NCBI GenBank assembly: GCA_033439265.1
Contig: JAVTVX010000009.1
Coordinates: 1,415,609-1,479,608, forward strand
From: Dillenia suffruticosa
Taxonomy: Eukaryota; Streptophyta; Magnoliopsida; Dilleniales; Dilleniaceae
Reading direction: 5' to 3'
Length of the DNA: 64,000 bases
Below the pieces are notes generated by a model that worked only from the letters and a program-made list of their open reading frames with translations, was not told where the DNA came from and ran no database searches. Each line of letters opens with the position of its first letter. The first letter of the stretch is position 1. Both the position numbers and the translations under genes were made by a program. This document shows positions 47,056 to 59,576 of the stretch, in pieces.

Positions 47056-50000
47056 ACTTTAATTCTAGCTTGAATACTAAATTAAAGAAATTTTAATATA
47101 GAAAAGATAGATAAATGGTAAGAATTAAAAAATATAATTTTATCGTAGAGAAGAACAGTATCGATTAAGAGAACACCGATATACTATTTTTAACTTTTTA
47201 TTTCTTAATAGTAAATCAGTTTGCCTTTTCTTTAGTTCATTGATGTCAATAAAGCAAATATTAGATAATTTATCCCACCCCTCGAAGTGAAAGGTTATAT
47301 GAATTTGAATAATGAGAGAGATATACGTAAAAGTAACACATACACACACACATCTATATATATTGAAAATTATTTATAAGTATAAAAATTTTAATAGACT
47401 TTACTCTCTTAAAAAGTAATTGTAAGTTATATAATTTTTAAATTTTTTTTGTGTAAAGTTAATTAAGTAATAAATATGAAATCAAATTTCGCGTGAATTT
47501 TAATTTATACCCCTAATGTGGCAAGTCAAGAGCACCGATAAATAGGGTTAGAAGGAGGGGTGAGAAGATACTATGATTTGATCCCGCATTCCTTTGATTA
47601 TATATCCCTATTCTCATTAATATATGCCATTATTATTATTATATTTTAGTTTTTAATGAAAAAAGAGTTATGATTAATGAAATTGGAGTATTAAAAAAAT
47701 TGAACAAACATATTTCTATTTTTCATTTATCTATTTTTTATTTTTTCTGACTTTTATATTTTGAGTATGATAATGAAGCTCCCAAGAAAAGCATTCTCTT
47801 TCTTTCTTTTTTTTTTTTATTTTTTAATATATAAAAAGGCACGAGAGTATATTTTTGATATCGAAAATGAGAAAATTGGAGGCAAAAAATTAGTTCCAAT
47901 CACTTTTATTTATTCATTCGACGCACATGAGAGATTTGAATATAACATCTTTAAACAGAAAGAGATGGTATCAATTGGAAAGACATGAGCAAGAGTAAGA
48001 GCTCTTTACTATTCGAGTATCTCTAGAAGCACACGTTAATTATCTTCATTAATAAAGTATTTAGTCAGTGATGATTTTTATATTTATTATAATTATAATT
48101 ATAATTATTAGTATTATTATTATTATTATTACTACTTTATGCAATCTAATTTAATTCGGTTTCAATTTTAACCTTTTCTTAGATATAACTAATTAAATTA
48201 ATTAATATCCTATGCATATTTTATCAATGGTAAAAAGAAAAAACTTCTGACCTGAATGAATAAAAGAGGGTAAATTTGATATCATGGTATTTATATTTAT
48301 CTAGTTTTTCTTTACTGCAAAGAAAATGCTGCACGTGCGAAAAGCTTTTAGTGATGATGTGTGACAAATCATATTTTATTTTGACGATTTTGCCCCTCCC
48401 AATTTTAATAAGATTTCCAACCCACAGTCTTCAAATAATTAAAAAAATAAAATAAAATAAAATAAAAAAAACCCACGTATTAGTATGGAATGAGCCTACC
48501 ATAGATTGTCTTATTGATACCTCATCTCAATAACAGTGGCTTGGAAGGTTCCAATCAAAATGAAAAATGAAAGGTTCTCAAAATTACGTTCAGAGAACTC
48601 CTTTTAAATTAGATCTGATAATATTTAAATTTAATTAGTCAGAATATAATTTTAAATATTAATTAATTATATATAAAAAAAAAATGTTGACACTATCATC
48701 ACCACCCTAATGGAGGAGGATAGGCTTGTGAGTTTCTTCATGTAATGAAGCAGACTAACCATCGGTGTGGATTAATAAGCAAAGTCCGATCATCTTTGCG
48801 AACGGATTTGATCGTATTTTACTCTTTTAAGTCTAATTTATGGATTTTCTAATAAAAAATCTAATAATTGTGTTTTTTTTTGAAATTGAATTAAATTTTT
48901 ACCATTTGAAACTCTTTAAAAGAAATTCTCCTAATACTTTTCTATTCAAATTCAATTGCATGATTTTAATATAATCTTATTGACCAAATGACTGATTTTA
49001 TTAAGATTAAAGCAAAATATTTAGATTTTTGTTTTGTTTTAAAAGTCAGATAGAACTTAAATTATTTTAATCATGGAAAGAAATATGATTTTTGTTTTTC
49101 TTTGGGAGATTTGTAACAGTTGATGCATATTTGCATGGACATTGATGTTTTGTATTGAATTGAACCCAAATAATGTTGTGATATTTCAGGTCTCATCGTG
49201 GTCATGATTATGGCTGTGGGGATTGTGGGCCAAGGCGTTGGATGAACTCAGGCTTCATATTCATTTGGATGGCTCTTCCCTAACCCCTCTAATCATGAAT
49301 GCATGATAACCCTTTGGCGGCCAAACTTTTTTTTTTTTGGTCACGTGTGTACGATATCATGTTCAGATTAATTCAATTTAAATATCTATATAATTCTATT
49401 AAGGGACGACTCTTCCAACGTAATTTTTTTCATTCTCAAATTTCAAACTCAAAATTTAATTAAGAGATCTAACATCTCATTTCATTAAACCCAATATCCA
49501 TCAGTGCCAAATTAGATTTGACTCTCTCTCTACCTCTTTTTCAAATATTTAATTTTGAAACTCATTTAATAAATAAGTTAAATCTGGCATTTGAATTTAT
49601 TCATAAAGATAAATTTATTTTAGATTTAATTTAATTAATTAATTAAGTTAAATTTAAATAATATTTTCAAATTGGTCTAAGAGTAAGATTTTACTCATCG
49701 GCAACCTTAATCTATGGTGTATGAACTTCATATGGTAAGCAAAAGTGATAGATAGCTTGTAAGTCAAAGATAACATATCATCCATCATGGGAATAAAACT
49801 AATATTTTAGTATTATAGAAATGCTAAATTTGGAGGATTCAGGGTTCTTAATACGAGAATGTTTTAATTAAGTATAATAGAGTTTCATATTTTTAAATAT
49901 CACAATCATTTTTAGATAAATTATCGATATTTATTAATTATTTTAGATTTAAATAAATTTAATTCCGATAGAATTAAAATTTTAAGAAATAAATTTTTTT

Positions 50001-50890
50001 ATCATATTTGAATTTAAAATTTAATTAAAGATCATACGTGTTAAATTATCAAATAAAATTAAATGTTTTTATAATTTTTTTATTATTAGAGAGAGAGAGA
50101 GAGAGAGGGAGCATTTTAAAAATGATTATGATATGCATTGTTTGCAGCCTTTTTGGGTCATAAAACACAAGATTCGTTCAAAATTTGACAGATGCTGAGC
50201 AGAAAGTACAATAGCATTGGCAGATATTATAATTAAGACAAAAAGAGAATTTTGTTTCATATAAATATATCCACACCATATTAATAGGATAAGATATTAA
50301 AATTTTTAATTAAATTATTAATTTAAAATTTAAAAATAAAAAGAATTAAATTAAGAAAGCCATATTTTTAAATAAAATCATTATAGATACTTGAATCGAA
50401 TTAATCAGAATATAAATTTAAATACCGATGATTAAAAAATATATATATATATCTATTATTGCAAATACTGGTATTTGCCAAACAGGTTATAATGATTAGA
50501 TTCCAACACACCAAACTTCTTCCCTCCCTGACCGACAAATATGCGCTCTCTTCTCTCTTTTCTGCACATTACGTGCTCCCATGCACCAAATATAATGCCT
50601 CCTATCTACAATGCCCTAATCAAATCTTCCAATCATGTTTACCATTTCACCTGATCATTAACAGACATAAACATGACCCTAATTCGACCTAACAAACTAT
50701 ATTATCTTTTTCTTTTCAATGAGCTTGTCAAGGTTAAGGATACGAGCCTAATCAAGCCGATCACTTGGGCCTGAAATATCTTGTGAATCGACTCCTAGAT
50801 CATTCCTTCTATTTAAAATTCACGACCCACCCATTTATTATATCCAGACTCGGGTTTTGTATCATCTTTGCCGGTCAGGGATGATAGAGT

Positions 50891-50930
50891 GATTGGTGAC
50901 CGTTTGACAGCCATCTAACAGTCACCAATC
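50891..50930. repeat. Small hairpin downstream of APE1L
   Basis: GATTGGTGAC (50891-50900) pairs with GTCACCAATC (50921-50930). After one mismatch, three more pairs extend the stem, leaving a loop of about 12 bases. It is 436 bases beyond the APE1L stop on the minus-strand transcript side, near or past the likely 3' end. Confidence 0.7.
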
Positions 50931-51365
50931 TTGTGAATAACCTCAATTTCATGTAAACAACGCAACCTGGTAGAATTACTTAAAACAATATAAATCAGAT
51001 TCCCATTAGTCTCATGGGTCAGAAAAGAGTGACAGCAAGTAGAATAGAATACATAAAAGGCAATATATTAACTGCTTGTGACCTTAAAGATATTCTTGTT
51101 CTAATCTCAAGCCACAATCAGTGGACCAAAAACTTCCGGAACCCCATTCCAAGTTTGGAGTGGCAGGGCTTCCAGCTCTCTCATATGCTGACCATCCTAT
51201 CGAAATTCCTGATCATTTTGAGATGGTTAGTACATAGATATCTCATTGGTTGAGACACGTAGGGCTTACCAGGACTTACCTCAAAACTACTCCAATCAAT
51301 CCATCCATCGAGAAATCATCATATAGGGTTAGGAGAAGATGACATTACAAATGGGGTTAATGATC

Positions 51366-54300
51366 CTATCCTTCTGCAGAAACTGGATTGTTGTTTGAGA
51401 TGCCAGTTGGAAGTGAGAGTTCAAGAGACACCGGGCAATGGTCACTTCCATAGAAACCTGCATAAAGATTGTTTAATAGGACTGTATTGTCATGGCAACA
51501 AGCAACTTGAGGGCAAAGGAAATGCTGATTTTCCATCATTGTCTTACATTTTCTTCCCAGATTTTGACAACAACTATATCATACATAGCCACAAAAAAAA
51601 AAGTGTAAAAATACAAATGGCAAATATAATAAACCGCACCTTCTAATTCAATCCCATGTCCATGCATCTCACATGAAACTATTCTATCCTTGAGTGTTTC
51701 AGAAACAATAATGTAGTCTATTCTCATCCTCTTCCCTCGGTATCTGCAAGATTCAGATTATCTATTACGAATCTAAAATAGATAGTAGAAACAATTTAAT
51801 TGAATACGAAAGATATCTCTTACTTTCCAACGGGATTTCCAGACCATGAAAATCCACGCTCCATGTCTCTGTCCTTGTGCAGAAATCTGTAGGCATCTAT
51901 TAACTTCCCCCTGTAGCATAAGGTTTTAGAATCAAAATTTGATAGTAGTTTTGTTTAAGGTGATAAAAAATAATAAAAAGGTGGTACAAAGTGTAAAGTG
52001 AGACAGGCAAATGAAGATTACATGTAATGTTAAATGGTACACCAAGGACATGTTAGGTACAGTGGGGAAAGGATGCAGGGTAAAATCTTAGTCCGACAAT
52101 ACTCCACTACGGTTTATGTTTGCATTCTTATGTTCATACACAAAGAGGTGAATCAGACACATTGCCCAGATCTTAGGTGGGGTGAACCTACATCACTACA
52201 TGCTATAAATTTTACATGCCCTGGAAATGATCACCCAATAATACGGTCTCTAGTGACTAATATTTCTAACAGGAACATAAGTGCTTAGTAAAGATCAATG
52301 ATTCTTTCTGCTTTAGTCACGGTGGCCTTTGGAATAAAGATTTTTAGAAGCAACTCTGCTTATCTACCAATTAGAAGTCAAAAGCAACAGAAATTTACTT
52401 TAAAACAGATTCACTCACTCTTTTAGAATGGCCCCAAAGCGCCTCCTCTCTGCCAAGGTAAACCCAGGCTGCCCACAATCCTACCTCATCAAAGAATTAA
52501 AAGTCATTAGTCAGTATTCCAAGAGTACAGAGTTGTGCAATTCAAGAAGCAACTGAAAAGTCAAAGAATGGCTGATAATACTGCTCATAGCAATTTCCAC
52601 ACTACACATTTCAAGGTCGTTAGAAAATAAGTTTTAAAGAAAAGATATCAGGATTGATGTTAGAACTGGCCAGCATGTTTAAAAACACTTGCAATCTCAG
52701 AAACTCAAACCTCTTTATTAGGAGGTACATAACCATTGAGCTTTGCCGCCCTGAAGAAATCTGGATGACTCACGTCAATCTCTTCATGGCTACATGTGGC
52801 AAATAATATAATAAGCATCAGCTGAGAAAGTCATTATATTTTCAGGATGTGATACTACAAATTACAAGGACAAATGAAGATGTTGAACGGATCAGGCAGT
52901 CATCTCTATCACTTTTACAGAAGAAAACCAAAACAGATATCCAAAGTTAGAAATACCAGAATTTTCAACTGGTCCCATCTATGCATCAAAAGTGAAGTAA
53001 TATCCATACATGCAGATGCTATTTTACGTTTCTAACTTGTCCTCATTAACAGAAAATCACTAACCTTACATTTAGATCACCACACCAGATAAGGGGCTTA
53101 TCTGAGTTTTGCAGCACAAATTCAAGCATCCTTTTATCCCATTTTCTTCTTCTCTGGAATGAGGACTCCTCATCCTTCCAACCATTGTTGGGCACATAAG
53201 TGTTCAGGAACCGAAACGATTCAAATTCAGCTAAAATAACCCGGCCATCTGGTTCGTGCTTTGATCCTGAGAAAAAGAAACAATGTATAAACAGATTGCC
53301 TATCCTCCACCTCAGAAATGATAAAAAAGTTCAAAGGATGTAGAAAAGTTTCTCCATAGCATATATCAACACAAAAATCCAGAAAATATCTCTTAACAAG
53401 TGGCACCAAAATACCTGCTCGATCAAGAGAAAAATAGACTTTTTTTGGCTGAAAACATTTTTTTATAAACAATGCTGTTCCTGCATACTTTGAATCAGCA
53501 AGAGACCACCAAACACGGTAATCCGCAAATGGTGGACTTGAAATGGCACGCATCAATATCTGCACGTTTGGTAACTCCACATTAGATGCTAGTGGTGACT
53601 GGTAAGTCAAATATTGAGCCTTACAGAAATGCGAAACTCATTTTACTTTTCAATAGAACCTATTGAAAAAAATATATAATTCTATGTACAAGGAACAAGA
53701 ACTTGAATTCAAGAATAGAAAAGGAATTATCATTTCTGTTGACCTCGATGTTTACACATTCCAGAGATGGTCAACTTCGCATGCATATGCTGACAATATC
53801 CTTACATTTAGCAATCAAGTTTTTCCCAATGAAATGAAACAATCTGCCTCATTGGAAAATCAGTTGAGAGGAGAGTGTGTAGTCACAGAAGCTTAATAAT
53901 TGCACAAGGAAGGATGTGCTAGCAATGATCATATAAGATTCCATGACACGACACCAAAGCTTAGACCATAAACTTCAGTAAACAATATAGAGTGGGAAAG
54001 CCCTTTACTGAAAACCTTTGGAAAATTGTTTCACATCTTACACAAATTCCCTGCAAATATCAAGACTCGACAAACCTCCATTTAGCTCCTCTCTCAACCA
54101 CCTTCTGGGTAAATTCTTCAAGCCATTCTCGAAAACCTGGAATTGCATCCCAAAATCACTGATTGTTTATTGATCCGAGAATTATTCATCTTAGGGCAAT
54201 CGGATGTTCTTAGATCGATATGCTTGGTTCTTTCCTTCTATTTATTCCACCAAACTGTTCCTACTTCTCAATTTTGTGGTCAAGTGGTGCACAGAGCTGG

Positions 54301-56458
54301 CACATAATTTACCTTAATGTAAAATGAATGACTGTTTTCACTTATGGTGAATAAAATTAACTAAGTTGCTGCTGGTGAAACAAGGGGTTGTGCAATTTGA
54401 AGTAATGTGGTTTGCTTTGAAGGTGAGGATGCAGCAATTGGCAGTTGCATCAAGTATATGTGTGATAGCACAAAGTTCCCATAACTCATTTGTAGTGAAT
54501 TTTGTTGGAAAGCCAGCATGACACTCCAATTGGATAAAAATTTGCTATGCCTTATGGGCTGCAATGTTCTTTTAGAGTTTAAAGCAAATTTTCAATTTTT
54601 TATTCTATATTCAACCAACAAAATACTAAGAGCACCTAGAAATGTTGACAATGGGCAGTGGAGAGCAATCATTGATGGTGGACCACCTCCAAAATAGGTA
54701 CTTCACTGCCCAACTATTTATGTAGCAAAATAGGTACTTCACTAACCTCCAAAAGCTTTTTTTTTTTTTTTAAAAAAAAAAAAGGGGGCACACAAGCAAT
54801 TTTCAACCTAAAAACCTCGCAAATCAAGTTGTTATATACATTTAAGCATGCGATGCCTCAAAAAGGCTCATGGAAAAGAAAAATCGAAGACGTGCTTCTT
54901 GAAAAAGGATGCCACCTTATCACCTTTGACAACACTACCTTAAATCAAATATCTTACCCCAAGATAAAGAGTTTCAAAAAGGTTTAATAAGTTTTGCATA
55001 CCATAAAATACATCACTACTCTTCCATATAATTCAGCCGTAAGAACATTACGTTGTCATCATGAAGGTAAAGGGGACAGGTAAATCCTAGAATATTAGCA
55101 TGAACAAATCGAGCCTCATGACAACCAGAAAAATACATCATAAGCATGTTGTAAATAGTGAGCTTCAGCTATGAGCACATTAGGTTAGTAAATTTTTAGG
55201 ATGCATGTGAATATTATCATACAATGTCACAAGTTTATACTTCCTTTGCGCATGCAGACTTCCATATTCAAGTAGAGAAGGGACACTGTTACCTGCTTTT
55301 CCTCACGTGCAGAACTAGTGTCATCTTTCAACTCTCCAGGGCATTTAGGTAAACCCTTAGATCCAGCTGCTGGCATCCTCACTTCCTAAGAATACTGTGA
55401 TGTTAGCTTCTTGGAAGAAAAGAACAACAATAAGTTTAGTATGGATGTTAGAAGAACGCAGCAAGATCTGTCCGGTACATCTTTGGATACTTTAAAGAAA
55501 AATATATAAATCTTTAACAGAACATCATAATCTTAGAATACTCCATCAAGATAAACATTGTTTAGGTGCAATATAACAGCACACCAGCTAACATTTTGAA
55601 CTGATTGCATAATGTCAATGCAACAATCAAGGACAATAACATGAGCTATGTCCTCTAGATAACGCCAAAGAAAAGTTACTTTTACATCATTTACCCTCCC
55701 ATGGCTCTCGAAAAGACTAAATCAAATTTGATTTCCTTCCTCCCTTCCTCTCATAATAAACCTTGATGTAACATGGTCTGCTCACGTTTTAAAGTAGACC
55801 ACCTTAATCCATCTAGGACGCAACAATTTTGGTTCACATTTATCAAGCTTCTACCGGACTTATTGGTTAGACGACTCAACCATGGCAAAGAACGTATCTT
55901 TTCTTATGTAGTAAGCGACCACAGACAAGCCATTGAACATAATAGGCTCAGAAAAGTTAAAACCCCTTTCCTAATCAAAGCATGTAGGCGCAAAAAATAT
56001 AGATAACCCAAAACTATAGGGTTAGAGAATTGAAATCATACAATCAACATAAAAAGACAAATGTTTGAACAGATGAACATAATGTAGCAACAATCTTAAC
56101 ATTGACTATAGGCTCCAAAAACCCCAAAACACTGAAACCCAATTTGAGGTTTTTCCCAAAAATAGAACTTTAACATAAACCTTGTAAAAGAGTGAAATAA
56201 AGTCACCTGTATGGCAATGATATCAGGATCGAAAGAGCAGATGAACTTGGTGAATTCTGGCCAGTTATTCTTGACGCGGAGAAGAAAACTGTTGGCATTC
56301 CATGTCAAGAACTTGAGTGGCTCCTTCTTGTTGCTCTTCTCCTCGTCTGTAGCTTTCTCTTTCTTCTCATCGTCTTTGATCGTCGTCTCTGATGGAGTTG
56401 AAAGTGTGGGTTTTTTGAACGAACCATCTTTCTCTATCGGCTTGAAAAATCGTTTCAT
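51366..56458 (-). CDS. APE1L: AP endonuclease / exonuclease III family, APE1L type, 371 residues
   Basis: Base-excision-repair enzyme that cleaves DNA at abasic sites (EEP fold). Exons in transcript order: 56458-56207, 55385-55293, 53559-53415, 53266-53065, 52789-52711, 52480-52419, 51910-51824, 51743-51640, 51457-51366. The total of 1,116 bases is in phase throughout. Active-site residues by homology are N54 (TWNANSF), E85 (IAIQ-E), D227 and N229 (WCGDLNV), and D347/H348 (GSDHCPV). The YAGTALFIKKCFQPKKV block is typical of plant APE1L. Residues 1-48 form a Lys/Glu-rich N-terminal tail (MKRFFKPIEK) that could hold a nuclear signal. The start at 56458 was preferred over an in-frame ATG 79 codons upstream, because the Arabidopsis protein begins MKRFFKPIEK and the upstream segment is low complexity. 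ARP and APE2 are the other plant classes and fit less well. Confidence 0.93.
53560..55292 (-). other. APE1L intron 2, 1.7 kb
   Basis: No coding sequence was found. It contains a back-to-back poly-T/poly-A block (about 54760-54783) and a direct repeat of AAAATAGGTACTTCACT (54692 and 54726). Nothing else was recognised. Confidence 0.6.
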
Positions 56459-56479
56459 CTCTGCAACTCTCAGATACGC

Positions 56480-56512
56480 CCACACACACACACACACTCT
56501 CTCTCTCTCCCC
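56480..56512. repeat. (CA)n(CT)n compound microsatellite in APE1L 5' region
   Basis: About eight CA units run directly into about six CT units, 22-54 bases upstream of the APE1L start codon (GA then GT repeats in gene orientation). Confidence 0.85.
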
Positions 56513-57325
56513 CTCCGTTGCACGGCCAGCAAGAGCGATGCACAAGGAAAAGAAGTCTGGTGAAATGGAAGGACTCGCACGGGTGAGATGTCGCCCAACC
56601 CTGAGTCCGTTGAAACGCTGGAGGCCAGATTCATTAGTAAGGCCGAGGAGGGCCATGTTGGATTCTTGTGCCCCCCTGTTTTTTTTTTGGTTCAACTACC
56701 TATGAAATTTTATTTGGGAATAAATTTTTTAATATAATTTTTTTATTTTTAAATTTGATTAAAAGATATAATATCTTATTTTATTTCGTTAAAACAATCA
56801 TAGGTAATTCTTATGCTTCTTGCCAATAATACCTGTTTTTTTACCTTGTTATAAGGTAGGTTCACGTGCGAATATAATTATTTTAGATGTATAAACTAAA
56901 TTTGATTAGATAAATAAAAGAGTTATGTCAGTATCTTTTTTATATTTAACTCATTTTTAAATATTTTTTTCATTATACAGAGACCATAAAGATCGTTGGA
57001 ATTAAACTCAATTTGTTATTGTTGTTATTATAGAGATCATAAAAATCGTAAAAATATATATATATTCAAGAAATTTCAAATACCAGATCTTAAAAAAATA
57101 ATTGAATAAGAGTTTTTTACTATTTAGATATCTCAATAAAAATATTTTTAAGTATTAATAATGAAGATTCCATAAGTTATTTAATATGTTGCACAAGAAT
57201 CTCACAAAGTGGAGGTAAATTTTAAGAAAGCAAACCTTGGAGATATTAAGAGTATGGTAATGTGTAGACGAAATTGTGAAGGGGAGGCGAGAGCCGTACT
57301 CATTGAGTATTGGTCAAAAACTTTT

Positions 57326-57328
<3 letters not shown>

Positions 57329-57365
<37 letters not shown>
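57329..57365. repeat. (TA)n microsatellite
   Basis: About 18 uninterrupted TA units in the spacer between APE1L and the HAD pseudogene. Confidence 0.9.
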
Positions 57366-57367
<2 letters not shown>

Positions 57368-57977
57368 TAAAAAAAAAAACCCTTTATCATGCTTGTAACA
57401 TGTATTACATAGGAGATTAGCAAAAAAGTAAAGAAAGAGCCTATTGAATAAGCATACAAGATAAACCGAACTTAATTTGGTTCGATAATTGAATATTGAT
57501 ATCTTTTAAATAAGATATCAAACTCAAATATTATATATAACAAAAATAGATATGAGAAAAGTTTTGTTACTTAAGTGATCAATCTGATTCAAATTAAATT
57601 TAGTTGGAATTAATGTAATTATAGAATACTGATAATTTATTAAAAAAATAAAAAAAATCCAACTTATATGAAAGCAATCAAAAGCTTACCATAAGTTAGA
57701 TGTTTTTTTTTTTTTTTTTAAAAAAAAAACAAACTTCAATTCTATGTTACTTTATCCTTGTTAAGTATTTTCCAAACTCCACGTTGACTAGGAATGTTTG
57801 TCATACATACGTATATATATTTATGAAATTTTCTCACTTGAAGTGGGTTGACCCAACCAGGAACCTGTCCGCAACATCCGTGGCACTGAGCAAGAAGGAT
57901 AAACGATAAAGTTGATCAAAAGAAAAACGGTTTCCGGAGAAAACCAAAAAACAGGCACCTCTCTCTCTCTCTCTCAT

Positions 57978-58343
57978 ATGGCGTCAACAGTCATCACTCC
58001 GTCTCTCACTGCACATTCCTCTTCAACTTCACCAGCCCTCTTCCTCTCACAGAATAGAACCTTCAATCACAATCCCGCCATAAACCAACAAAAACCAACC
58101 TCATCTTCTATCTGTGGCACAAAATTAAGCCTCCACAGACCTCAAACATTAGCACCCAAGAACATTTAAGCCTCCACAGACCTCAAACATTAGCCCCCAA
58201 GAACATAAAAGCTTGCTTTTTTAGAGTCAATTGTTCAGTCTCAGCTTCGCTTCCTTCTGCTCTACTTTTTGATTGTGACGGCGTTCTTGTTGACACAGAA
58301 AAAAGATGGTCATCGTATTTCCTTCAATGACACATTCAATGAG
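57978..58343 (+). pseudogene. Broken exon 1 of a plastid-type HAD hydrolase (At3g48420-like)
   Basis: Begins MASTVITPSLTAHSSSTSPA, a Ser/Thr-rich start typical of a chloroplast transit peptide. Later it reaches LPSALLFDCDGVLVDTE, which contains the HAD motif I (DxDGV), and a GHRISFNDTFNE block that ends at a GT donor at 58344. Two lesions break the frame: a 41-bp tandem duplication (58125-58206), which places a stop at 58167-58169, and one extra A in the A-run 58299-58304, just after motif I. No later HAD exons (the motif II-IV regions) are visible before the MA3 gene at 59577, so the gene is also truncated. The CT-rich leader and start codon survive. A sequencing error could explain the single A but not the duplication or the missing exons. 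Confidence 0.82.
58125..58206. repeat. 41-bp tandem duplication inside the HAD pseudogene
   Basis: TTAAGCCTCCACAGACCTCA starts at 58125 and again at 58166. The copies run on through ACATTAGCMCCCAAGAACAT, with one difference (A or C). Because 41 is not a multiple of three, the duplication shifts the frame. Skipping one copy would keep the frame open into the HAD motif. Confidence 0.92.
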
Positions 58344-59576
58344 GTAATTTTTTTCTGGTTGATCATCTATTGGATGTCAATACATGGGTTTTTGTGAAAT
58401 CATAGGAATTTTAATGTATTCAATTTTTGATGTTGTCTGAATTTTATAATGCTGCAAGTTGCTCATATGGTACCTTTGCACAATTAGCTTTCTTTGGATT
58501 CATTCGAAGAAAACTTCTTCTTTCCTTTAAAGGGCATTTTGTCCTTTCGGGGTTTTGTTTAACCCGATCATTTCTTGGATTCCAGAAATGGTTTTGTGTT
58601 GGATTTGGGTAATTTATGTTCAATTTGTCTGAATTGTGTAATGCTATGGTTATGCTTAATTAGCTTTGTCGAGATTGAGACAAGCATTTTGTCCGGTGAA
58701 GTGGCGTCTTAGTTCTTATTGGTTTTTGTGGGGATTAAGGCTAAATTTACCCGATTTGTACGTTCTTGTTTTGGGGGGAGCTCCCACATAGGTGACCATA
58801 AACCACAATACCTTTGATATGACACCATTGGCTGATTTTGCCTTGAATTTAACATTGCCAATATTCAGGGCTAGCAGTGAAACATTTTTGGATTAACTTG
58901 GGCAATGAAGCACCTAGGCAAGCCAATGAATGTGTGAAGACCCCCTTTTTAGTACCCCCATCATTTGGACCAACGTCCTATACGTTTACCAGTAAAATAA
59001 TATACTCCCTCAATTAAAGTTTAAATTTTAAGAATAATTAAAAAAAAACATTGAAAAACTTAATTTTATATTGAATCTCTCGTTACTCAAAATGAATTAA
59101 TTAGGTAACCCAGAAACTCGATAATTAACACTTACAAAAAGTATCCAGCTTTTGGAGGAAGGGGTTTGATTTAGACAAGAAGATTATTTCTTTTGGACTA
59201 AAACAAAAAGAACTTTGCTCCAAAATGATAGGTCAGGTACTTTATTCACACCACAAAAAAAAAAAAAAGAAAAAGAAAACAATTCCCTCCGAGTGAATGC
59301 ATAATTTTGTCATCCTAAAGATCATTTTGAAATAAACAGCAACATTACATAATAACCTTCTAATATAATTGGCCATGGCTATTCTATGGGAATGGAAGAG
59401 ACCAAATTTATACATTCTGCAGAATTGTAAGAAAATCTCCACCATCATATGAGATGAACCCACCAAACTAAAAACATCAGAAGGATTCAAGAAATCCCAT
59501 GGTTTAAAGAAACAGAACTAAGAGGTAATGGGGCGACAACACTCATGAGAGAAACAAAGATAAATATATGTTCTTC
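58344..59576. other. Decayed HAD intron or spacer and MA3-gene 3' UTR
   Basis: From 58344 the DNA looks like continued intron of the HAD relic, without later exons. From about 59230 to 59576 is the probable 3' UTR of the minus-strand MA3 gene. Confidence 0.6.
59241..59246 (-). promoter_or_regulatory. Candidate poly(A) signal of the MA3-domain gene
   Basis: TTTATT on the plus strand (AATAAA in gene orientation) lies about 330 bases after the stop codon at 59577. Confidence 0.45.

Larger units (their letters stand above)
46401..51365. other. 5-kb AT-rich spacer between REF6 promoter and APE1L 3' end
   Basis: No gene was recognised. Landmarks are a GACTC/GGCTC short-repeat patch (46940-47060), a TTA/ATT microsatellite near 48090-48130, a GC-richer island at 49190-49320, a (GA)n run near 50090-50110, and a small hairpin at 50891-50930. 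Open frames in this stretch are short and lack family similarity. The last several hundred bases are presumably the APE1L 3' flank. Confidence 0.6.
56459..57977. other. Head-to-head spacer between APE1L and the HAD pseudogene
   Basis: It holds the APE1L 5' UTR and promoter, an AT-rich middle with (TA)n at 57329-57365, and an A/T homopolymer pair near 57703-57729. Before the pseudogene start is a CT-rich leader at 57958-57975. No other gene is visible. Confidence 0.65.

Noticed and set aside
49190-49320. Secreted cysteine-rich peptide (EPF-like) or microRNA precursor
   Set aside because: The cysteine spacing does not match EPF/EPFL peptides, and no known plant microRNA sequence was recognised in the segment.
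56459-56695. In-frame extension of APE1L to an ATG at 56695
   Set aside because: The added 79 residues are low complexity (EGERERVCVCVW) and translate the microsatellite. The family starts at MKRFFKPIEK.
58344-59576. Functional HAD hydrolase continuing downstream
   Set aside because: No downstream HAD exons are visible on the plus strand, and the first exon has two frame lesions.
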